Shown: piece after piece, positions 31,162 through 36,896 of the stretch
Numbering within the stretch: the stretch's first letter is position 1
Layout: the number at the start of each line of letters is the position of its first letter
Source of the DNA: JAAEQG01 sp023133475
GTDB lineage: Bacteria > Planctomycetota > Phycisphaerae > UBA1845
Direction of reading: 5' to 3'
NCBI GenBank assembly: GCA_030631415.1
Contig: DAOVLE010000019.1
Span: 1-36,896 of the forward strand
Length of the DNA: 36,896 nucleotides
Position numbers and translations under genes: made by a program
Notes under the pieces: generated by a model
Told to the model about the DNA's origin: nothing
Database searches by the model: none
What the model saw: only the letters and a program-made list of their open reading frames with translations

Positions 31162-33261
31162 ATGCACGTAACAAAACTGGTTGGAGTTGTCTTGTTTGTG
31201 ATGTTGGTCTCGGCGGTTCATGCCCCGCAGGCCGACGCTGCCCCGTCACCACCGACGTATCAGGGGCAGCTCAAGCTTGAAGGGTCGCCGGTCACCGGGC
31301 AGGCGGATTTCGAGTTCACCATCTACGACGCCGAGGTGGGGGGCAACATGATTAGCATGGTTAAGCCGGTGTTCAACGTAGAGGTCGTTGACGGCTTATT
31401 TACCGTGGAACTGCAGACGGATTTTTCCCCATCGACGGTTTTCGCCGGTTACCCGCGCTGGCTGGAGATTGAGGTTGCCTGGCCTTCCGGAAGCGCCTTT
31501 GCAATGTTGGATCCGCGGCAAGAGATCACCCCTGCCCCGGTGGCGTATTATGCGTTCGACGCCCCCGGTGGCGGCGGGGAGTCGCCGTGGGAGATCGTCG
31601 GCAGCGATATCCACTACACCGACGGGTTCGTCGGAATCGGCACGGACAATCCCGGGCATAGTTTGCATGTCGTGGCTGATGCTGCTTCCGGCGTTCGTGC
31701 GATTTTCGGCGAGGCAACCGCTTCCACCGGGACAACTTACGGCATCTATGGGCTAACCGAGAGCACCGCCGGGCGCGGAGTCTACGGGCACGCTGCCTCA
31801 CCCACCGGAACAACTTACGGCATCTATGGGCTAACCGAGAGCACCGCCGGGCGCGGAGTCTACGGGTACGCTGACTCGTCCACCGGGACAACTTACGGCG
31901 TCTATGGACGCTCAGCGAGCACCGGCGGGCGAGCTGTCTACGGATACGCCACCGCCGCTTCCGGAACCACCTACGGCGTGTACGGGAGGTCCTCCAGCCC
32001 CAGCGGTAGGGGTGTTTACGGATCGAACAGTAACGGTGGTTATGCCATCTATGGTTATGCTTCGGGGGAGGGCAGTTGGGCCGGTTACTTCTCCGGTCGC
32101 GGCTACTTCTCGCAAGACGTCGGCATCGGCACGACCAGCCCCGACGCACCGTTGCACGTCGCCGGTGGGAATAACTGGGACGTGGCCAACAGCGAAGGCG
32201 ATTTCAAGATCGGCAATAGCTTGTATCGGTTGAAGATGGGTGTCGCGTTGTCAGGTGGCGGCGCGGGGAGCGCCCGCATCTTTGCCCAGGGCGGCAGCCA
32301 CAAACTCACCCTGGGGTCCAACCAGACCGATGTGCTCACCGTCATCGAGACCGACGGCGGCGCGGTGGGTATCGGGACCGCCAACCCGGAAGAACGCCTG
32401 CATGTTGCTGGAAAGCTGAAGGTCGAGGGCACCGGATATGTCATCGATGCTGAAGGCGGCGTCTACGGGGTGCGTGGAAATGGCAGCAATTCCGGGGTCC
32501 GCGGAGTGGGTGGTAGTTATGGCACCTACGGTAGCGGCGACATTGCCGGAGCTTACGGTTATAGCAGTGGCGGCAAGGGCGTGTACGGCTACAGCGGCAG
32601 CGGTATCGGGGTGAAGGCCAAAAGTGGCGGCACAAGCACCAGCCATCCGGCACTCCATGTCGAAAACACCGCCGCTTCGGGCATCAACATCGTCTCGACC
32701 GGCACCAGTTCCGATGCCAACCTGGTTATCGCAAACAAGGGCACCGGCGACATCATCAAGGGCTTCAGCGGTGCCAGCGGCGGCGACCTGGTGTTTCGGG
32801 TGGCTAACGACGGCAGAACTTCGGTGAGCGTGTTGCACATTACCGGTGGTTCCGACCTGGCTGAGCGCTTCGAGGTCGGCGGTGCAACCCGACCCGGGAT
32901 GGTGGTGGCGATCGACCCGGATCATCCCGGCAAGCTGTGCATCGCTAGCGGAGCCTACAATCGCCGGGTGGCTGGCGTGATCAGTGGTGCCAATGAACTG
33001 GCGGTCGGGATGGTGCTGGCGGACCTGCCCGGAGCGAAGAATTCCCAACCGGTCGCGCTGTCCGGGCGAGTCTGGGTATATTGCGACGCGACCGAAAAAG
33101 CCATCGAGCCGGGGGACATGCTCACCACCGCCGAGCGCCCCGGATACGCCATGGCGGTCACCGACTACGACCGCGCCCACGGGGCTGTCATCGGGAAAGC
33201 CATGACCCAACTCGAAAAGGGCGAAAGCGGGCTGGTCCTGGTTCTGGTAAACCTGCAATAA
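31162..33261 (+). CDS. Secreted fibre-like repeat protein
   Basis: 699 residues from ATG 31162, after AAGGAG. There is a signal peptide (LVGVVLFVMLVSAVHA), then a beta-sandwich-like N-terminal domain (YQGQLKLEGSPVTGQADFEF). Next come repeats of the type VGIGTDNPGHSLHV / GTTYGIYGLTESTAGRGVYG, four of them in a strict 26-residue period (about residues 189-292). More VGIGTxNPxxxLHVAG units follow. The C-terminal domain (about 560-699) has SDLAERFEVGG, RPGMVVAIDPDHPGKL, GRVWVYCD, KAIEPGDMLTT and AHGAVIGKAM. The organisation recalls phage-tail-fibre-like or adhesin proteins with a conserved C-terminal domain. It is the first gene of a three-gene operon (26-base gap to the protease). Confidence 0.75.
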   Translation: MHVTKLVGVVLFVMLVSAVHAPQADAAPSPPTYQGQLKLEGSPVTGQADFEFTIYDAEVGGNMISMVKPVFNVEVVDGLFTVELQTDFSPSTVFAGYPRWLEIEVAWPSGSAFAMLDPRQEITPAPVAYYAFDAPGGGGESPWEIVGSDIHYTDGFVGIGTDNPGHSLHVVADAASGVRAIFGEATASTGTTYGIYGLTESTAGRGVYGHAASPTGTTYGIYGLTESTAGRGVYGYADSSTGTTYGVYGRSASTGGRAVYGYATAASGTTYGVYGRSSSPSGRGVYGSNSNGGYAIYGYASGEGSWAGYFSGRGYFSQDVGIGTTSPDAPLHVAGGNNWDVANSEGDFKIGNSLYRLKMGVALSGGGAGSARIFAQGGSHKLTLGSNQTDVLTVIETDGGAVGIGTANPEERLHVAGKLKVEGTGYVIDAEGGVYGVRGNGSNSGVRGVGGSYGTYGSGDIAGAYGYSSGGKGVYGYSGSGIGVKAKSGGTSTSHPALHVENTAASGINIVSTGTSSDANLVIANKGTGDIIKGFSGASGGDLVFRVANDGRTSVSVLHITGGSDLAERFEVGGATRPGMVVAIDPDHPGKLCIASGAYNRRVAGVISGANELAVGMVLADLPGAKNSQPVALSGRVWVYCDATEKAIEPGDMLTTAERPGYAMAVTDYDRAHGAVIGKAMTQLEKGESGLVLVLVNLQ
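31726..32037 (+). repeat. 78-bp in-frame tandem repeats, four copies
   Basis: Units begin at 31726, 31804, 31882 and 31960, each starting near CCGGRACAACTTACGGC. The first two are almost identical over their first 63 bases and later ones diverge, which suggests stepwise duplication. They encode the GTTYGIYG...GRGVYG repeat of the fibre-like protein. Confidence 0.85.
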
Positions 33262-33287
33262 CAAAACCGGTGTAAGGAGATGCAACC

Positions 33288-34910
33288 ATGATGAAGATCA
33301 TGAATAAAATTTTGAAGGCAATTCCGACAATCGCGCCGGTTGTGACGTGTGTGGTGTTGTTTTCGTCACCGGTGTTGGCTGACGAACTGGAAAAGCACCA
33401 GGTCCGCGCCGCGGTCGAGACCTGGGTGCGGCACGTGACCACCTGCGCCGATCTGGAGGCTGGTGTCGAAAGCATGGAGCCTCACAAGGTCGAGGGGCGG
33501 ACGGTCGGCTACATCGCACATCTGTCCGATGGTGGTTTTTGTTTGTGCGGGGCGGACGATCTGGTTTATCCGGTGTATCTGTACAGCCCGCGGGGCACTT
33601 ATGACCCCACCTGCCCGGGCTATCAATACATCCTGTGGGAGATCGGCGAGCGGCTGACGAGTCTGGAGCAGGGCTTGGCAAAGCGAGACCCGAAGCTGGA
33701 GCAGTATGAGACGGCGTTAGCCCGGCGTGCGAGCTTCTGGCAGGAACTGATCGCCGGGCGTGTTCCCGAGCGTGAGGCGGGGGTGGACGATGGTGACCGG
33801 GCTGATCCGACCAGCATGGAACTCCTGGAGACTTCGTACTGGCATCAGGGGTCGCCGTATAACGATTGGTGCCCAGGCCCGCCGTCCGGGGCGGACGAGA
33901 TCGTCGCGGTGGGTTGCGTAGCCACTGCCATGGCTCAGATCATGTATTACTGGCGCTGGCCTAATACGGGGGTGGGCAACACGTATGTTTATTACCACTG
34001 GCGCCACCGGGCCACCTGGGCGTATGAACCGCTGGCCACCCAGCCGGCGATTCCCGCCAGTCTGAGCGGGCGTCTCGAATGGGTTTCATCAGGCGGCGGG
34101 CAGTTAAGAATGAAGGGATACTGGGACAGCAGCATGTACGCCGCGAGGAACATCGACACCAGCCCCGAGTATCAGACCGCCTTCGACAACCTCTGGGGCA
34201 CGCTTACCGAGGACCAGACCTATTGCCCAGCCAATTTCGGCACCGCCACCTATGACTGGCATCTGATGGAGGATGACCATCAAGACCCGGTCGACCCCGG
34301 TGACACAGCCGTGGCGGAGTTGTGCTACCATGCCAGTGTGGCTGTTGAGATGAACTACGGGCTGTGGGAGTCCGGGGCTTTTCTGAACCACCCCGGCAGG
34401 AGGGACGTTTACGATGCCATGCCCGCCTACTTCCGCTACGACTCCACCATCGCCTGGGGAGGGAGGAACATCACTACGATGACCACGGAGATTCAGTGGC
34501 TTCGCCCGCTGGAGTTTGCCGGGCACAGGCCTGGGGGTGGCGGTCATGCGTTCGTGATCTGCGGTTATGACAAGAGCACCGACCCGGACCGCCAGTTCCT
34601 GATCAACTTCGGATGGGGCGGAGGAAGCACCGAATGGTATACCTGCGATAGTGTTGCTTATACGATCGATCAGGAGCATGTGACCCGCATCGCCCCCAAT
34701 AGCGGGGTGAAGTTTGTGGGTGGCCCGTGGGGGGGTGACGGCTCGCCGGGCACGCCGTACTACAGCCTATACTATGCGCTGTTGGGCGCCGCCGATTACA
34801 CCACGCTCATATTCAAAGCCGGCTCAACCAATACCTTTACGGGAGCTTCGCTGGAGATCGATCGGCCTTTGACGCTTAAAGGGTATAACGTAACCATAGA
34901 GAAGCAATGA
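33288..34910 (+). CDS. C10 (streptopain-type) cysteine protease, exported
   Basis: 540 residues from ATG 33288 with AAGGAG upstream. After a signal peptide (IAPVVTCVVLFSSPVLA), residues about 35-170 form a Spi/pro-domain-like segment. The catalytic part runs from about 185: QGSPYNDWCPG, then VGCVATAMAQIMYYWRWP with nucleophile Cys210. It continues to GGGGHAFVICGYD with His420 and FLINFGWGGGSTEWY with the Asn/Trp segment. All expected catalytic elements are present. The last 65 residues (FVGGPWGGDGSPGTPYYSLY) look like the start of a parallel beta-helix that is cut short. C10 enzymes are secreted papain-fold proteases made as zymogens. It lies between the fibre-like and dockerin-like genes in one operon. 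Confidence 0.85.
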   Translation: MMKIMNKILKAIPTIAPVVTCVVLFSSPVLADELEKHQVRAAVETWVRHVTTCADLEAGVESMEPHKVEGRTVGYIAHLSDGGFCLCGADDLVYPVYLYSPRGTYDPTCPGYQYILWEIGERLTSLEQGLAKRDPKLEQYETALARRASFWQELIAGRVPEREAGVDDGDRADPTSMELLETSYWHQGSPYNDWCPGPPSGADEIVAVGCVATAMAQIMYYWRWPNTGVGNTYVYYHWRHRATWAYEPLATQPAIPASLSGRLEWVSSGGGQLRMKGYWDSSMYAARNIDTSPEYQTAFDNLWGTLTEDQTYCPANFGTATYDWHLMEDDHQDPVDPGDTAVAELCYHASVAVEMNYGLWESGAFLNHPGRRDVYDAMPAYFRYDSTIAWGGRNITTMTTEIQWLRPLEFAGHRPGGGGHAFVICGYDKSTDPDRQFLINFGWGGGSTEWYTCDSVAYTIDQEHVTRIAPNSGVKFVGGPWGGDGSPGTPYYSLYYALLGAADYTTLIFKAGSTNTFTGASLEIDRPLTLKGYNVTIEKQ

Positions 34911-34960
34911 ATGACAATCGCAGCCGCCGGGCTGCCCTTACATAACAAGAGGATACGAAG

Positions 34961-35812
34961 ATGCATTCGTTACGACAATCAATTTGGTTGTTGGGTTTGG
35001 TTGTGCTGCTGGTGTTTGCGGGCCCCACGTGGGCCGACGCGACAGCGGGCGGGGTGGTCTCAGCCGATGTCGAGGATCAAATTGTGCCCTTGGGGCCTGT
35101 GGGGAATCCACCCCGGGCGGACTTGGAACTGTATTGGTTCACCATCGATTGTGGTGGAGGGGCGTCATACAACGCCAATGGGCTGGAGCTGTCCGGGACC
35201 ATCGGTCAGCCTGACGCCGGCGTGCTGACCAGCGGGGACCTGGAACTGACCGGCGGATTCTGGTTTGCAGCCCCACCGACCATGGCGACATTGAAGCTGA
35301 GCGTCCCGCAGGATACCAGGAGCCTGTGGCGTTCCGGCAAGAACGCTATTCTGCTGACGTTCGATGGTGACATCGAGTTGCCCAAGCCCTGTGACATCCT
35401 GATCCGGCAACTGCGGGACAATGGGAACTACGGTGTGGATATGTCGGCAAACTTCACCGTCAGCCTCGAAGACGAGTTCGGCAATGCCGACACCACCAAG
35501 CTGCTGATCAAGGAGACCGGCACGGCGCTGGGCAACACGCTGTGGATCGGAGTCCAGAACATTGGCGACTGGGCCAATGTCCAGCCATTCACCTTGAGAT
35601 ATGCGGTCCAGGTCGGCGACGTGAACAACGACGGGCGAGTGATGTCCAACGACCTCAGCCCCATCTTCCCCATGATCCCGACAGCCGGGGCGTCTGCCAC
35701 GGAACGTCGTGACATAAACGGCGACGGGCGAGTGATGTCCAACGACCTCAGCCCGGTGTTCCCGAACATCCCGTCGGCTCCGGTGCCCAAACCGACCGGG
35801 CACGGGCTCTAG
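34961..35812 (+). CDS. Exported protein with paired dockerin-like repeats
   Basis: 283 residues from ATG 34961, with AGAGGAT upstream. Signal peptide (IWLLGLVVLLVFAGPTWA). The N-terminal module holds LYWFTIDCGGG, LELSGTIGQPDAG and LELTGGFWFA, a phrase typical of planctomycete secreted proteins. A beta-rich middle domain follows. The C-terminus has two near-identical 30-residue calcium-binding repeats (DVNNDGRVMSNDLSPIFP and DINGDGRVMSNDLSPVFP). Dockerin-like tails usually attach proteins to a partner or to the envelope. It is the last gene of the operon, 50 bases after the protease. Confidence 0.75.
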   Translation: MHSLRQSIWLLGLVVLLVFAGPTWADATAGGVVSADVEDQIVPLGPVGNPPRADLELYWFTIDCGGGASYNANGLELSGTIGQPDAGVLTSGDLELTGGFWFAAPPTMATLKLSVPQDTRSLWRSGKNAILLTFDGDIELPKPCDILIRQLRDNGNYGVDMSANFTVSLEDEFGNADTTKLLIKETGTALGNTLWIGVQNIGDWANVQPFTLRYAVQVGDVNNDGRVMSNDLSPIFPMIPTAGASATERRDINGDGRVMSNDLSPVFPNIPSAPVPKPTGHGL

Positions 35813-35870
35813 GCGGGATAATTCACGAACGCGGATGTAGGGCGGGCGAAACCCACCACGCCGCCTAATA

Positions 35871-35925
35871 AGTCCAAAGTCCCTGGTCCAAAGTCCAAAG
35901 TTGGAAACCAGCGAGACTTTGGACT
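35871..35925. repeat. AGTCCAAAGTC inverted repeat
   Basis: AGTCCAAAGTC (35871-35881) pairs with GACTTTGGACT (35915-35925); extra TCCAAAGTCC copies lie between. It follows the end of the exported-protein operon by about 60 bases, so it may double as a terminator. The rest of 35813-36094 contains a partial GTAGGGCGGG repeat and no gene. Confidence 0.55.
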
Positions 35926-36094
35926 CGTCCTTGGTTGGTGGGTTCCACCCGCCTTTGTGGCATGACGCGCCGGCTTACGTGATCTCGCTTGACATGCGGT
36001 AGCGTCTCATGGAAACCTCCGACGATATCTATTATAATAGACTTGCACGGCAACGCGAAGAAGAGGGAGCGTGCTCCCGATATGGAGGAAAGAC

Positions 36095-36325
36095 ATGAGC
36101 ATCAAGGAACTCCGTCAACGGGCCAAAGAGCGTATCGAGCACCTCTCGGAGGGAGGCCTGAAGTCTGCGTTGGATTACCTCGACTTTCTGGAAATGCGCG
36201 AGGAGGAAGACGCCACGGAAGAACTGCTCCGCATCCCCGGCTTCGAAGAGGGCATGGAAAGGGCTGAACGGGATATAGCCGCAGGCAGGGTAACCGATTG
36301 GCGCAAGGCGCGTCAGGATGTTTAG
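36095..36325 (+). CDS. Antitoxin of a RelE/ParE-type toxin-antitoxin pair
   Basis: 76 residues from ATG 36095, which has GGAGGAAAG just upstream; the longer frame to 36071 lacks this. The sequence is helical and acidic: ELRQRAKERIEHLSEGGLKS, then LDYLDFLEMREEEDATEELL and a C-terminal GRVTDWRKARQDV. The N-terminal helices are likely for dimerisation or DNA contact and the C-terminal tail for wrapping the toxin. The stop overlaps the toxin ATG by eight bases, the normal layout. Confidence 0.75.
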   Translation: MSIKELRQRAKERIEHLSEGGLKSALDYLDFLEMREEEDATEELLRIPGFEEGMERAERDIAAGRVTDWRKARQDV

Positions 36326-36578
36326 GGTCCAATTATCAGACGAAGCCAAGCGTTTTTATGTAGAGGCAGAACGTTCACTGGCAAGGAAACTGGCCCGTTG
36401 CTTCCTGCGACTCGAACAAGAACCCCACCGCTCCTCCAACATCAAACCATTGAAGGGCAAATGGAAGGGCTACTACCGCTTTCGCGTGGGGGATCACCGG
36501 GTGGTATATCAGGTGGACGACGACGCCCAAGTGGTAACCGTGGCGACCATCGCACACCGAAGGGAGGCGTACCGATGA
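36318..36578 (+). CDS. RelE/ParE-superfamily toxin
   Basis: 86 residues overlapping the antitoxin stop. VQLSDEAKRFYVEAERSLAR is the N-terminal helix pair, and SNIKPLKGKWKGYYRFRVGD then HRVVYQVDDDAQVVTVATI are the beta-sheet core with the LKG...YRxRxGDxRxxY signature. RelE members cut mRNA on the ribosome and ParE members poison gyrase; the sequence signature alone does not separate them. The pair looks intact, unlike the HEPN/MNT modules elsewhere in the window. Confidence 0.85.
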   Translation: MFRVQLSDEAKRFYVEAERSLARKLARCFLRLEQEPHRSSNIKPLKGKWKGYYRFRVGDHRVVYQVDDDAQVVTVATIAHRREAYR

Positions 36579-36896
36579 GCAGGGCAATCGCATCTAGTTC
36601 GCCGCAGAGCAGGCGGAAAATGGAAAATGGGGGGATGCGAGACATTGTCGTTGGGTGCACTCCCTTCTTCTCTGCGCTCTCTGCGTCTCTGCGTTCATGA
36701 AAAATGCGGTTTAGCGGCGACAAGTCCATAGCGTTTAGCGGCTCCCCAACGGGGAGCGTGGAGCTTGAAGAACTGAGAAGGCGGCGTAATCACAGTCGTA
36801 GGGCGGGTTCCACCCGCCGCACTATGCCAGGAAGGCGGGTAAAACCCGCCCTACATCCTGGTTGGTGGGTTCCACCTCGCTCCGCGAGGTTCCACC
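36579..36896. other. Repeat-rich right end of window
   Basis: No gene is supported. It contains a CTCTCTGCGTCTCTGCGTT low-complexity repeat near 36675-36697, a GTAGGGCGGGT inverted repeat (36798-36854), and an ACCTCGC-TCC-GCGAGGT hairpin (36875-36891). A frame from ATG 36575 overlaps the toxin stop but translates mostly repeat sequence and is rejected. Confidence 0.5.
36798..36854. repeat. Second copy of GTAGGGCGGGT...ACCCGCCCTAC inverted repeat
   Basis: GTAGGGCGGGTTCCACCCGCC and GGCGGGTAAAACCCGCCCTAC, as at 30684-30758, but with a shorter spacer. The arms are identical in the two copies, while the loop differs. Confidence 0.75.

Noticed and set aside
31726..32037. Possible CRISPR array
   Set aside because: The periodic repeats are contiguous, in frame and encode a regular peptide; there are no unique spacers.
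32251..33285. 344-codon minus-strand frame opposite the fibre-like gene
   Set aside because: Antisense of repeats with a His/Ala/Gly-biased composition; no start signal.
36575..36700. Third small gene after the RelE/ParE toxin
   Set aside because: Starts on the toxin stop, but the translation is largely a CTCTGCGTCTCTGCG repeat and shows no protein-like pattern.
1..36896. tRNA or rRNA genes
   Set aside because: I looked for cloverleaf-like and rRNA-like sequence and saw none; a covariance-model scan would be decisive but could not be run.

Overview
The window looks like a GC-rich chromosomal segment from a member of the Planctomycetota, most like Phycisphaerae-type genomes. This rests on recognised patterns, not a search: secreted proteins ending in EF-hand/dockerin-like tails (DVDLADFAxFQ type), the CNxNGIPDECD cysteine repeats, an ECF sigma factor beside a membrane Ser/Thr kinase with TPRs, a large Rhs/YD-repeat protein, and many palindromic intergenic repeats. 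Large parts are gene-poor, eroded and rich in repeats, so this is an accessory region with one clear housekeeping pair, enolase and an FtsB/DivIC-like protein.

Layout. 1-2890: the tail of an unknown gene, a hypothetical membrane protein, a SEC-C/Ser-Thr kinase that has lost its DFG segment and its C-lobe and runs out of frame into a pre-peptidase-C-like remnant, and fragments of unknown genes on both strands. 2893-12163 (all minus): a LolA-like/TPR exported protein, a 1,823-residue Rhs protein whose C-terminal domain resembles DUF4347 (HG...GC dyad), then three small exported or membrane proteins; the first sits where an Rhs immunity gene would. 12240-12730: an Rhs tip remnant and a frameshifted DDE integrase remnant. 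12868-20896: a divergent ECF sigma / membrane kinase pair followed by a 1,506-residue secreted mosaic protein (FG-GAP-like repeats, two copies of a lectin-like module, Cys-rich repeats, dockerin-like segment, SUMF1 domain without the catalytic cysteine pair).

20900-25260 is a graveyard of MNT nucleotidyltransferase/HEPN (MntA/HepT-type) toxin-antitoxin modules. Three nucleotidyltransferases are intact, while nearly every HEPN toxin is truncated or carries a repeat element. An IS66 remnant is joined to a DUF4338 (DruA-like) fragment. Several palindromic or MITE-like elements (86, 229 and 144 bp) lie between or inside these genes; one 144-bp element is in frame inside a HepT toxin. The block also holds a retropepsin-like gene and a pair of small conserved-looking genes.

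25295-36896: a secreted beta-solenoid/alpha-beta hydrolase with a dockerin-like tail; eno overlapping an FtsB/DivIC-like gene (minus); a three-gene plus-strand operon of exported proteins (fibre-like repeat protein, C10 streptopain-type protease, dockerin-like protein); a RelE/ParE-type toxin-antitoxin pair; and clusters of short inverted repeats at the right end. No rRNA, tRNA or CRISPR array was recognised.
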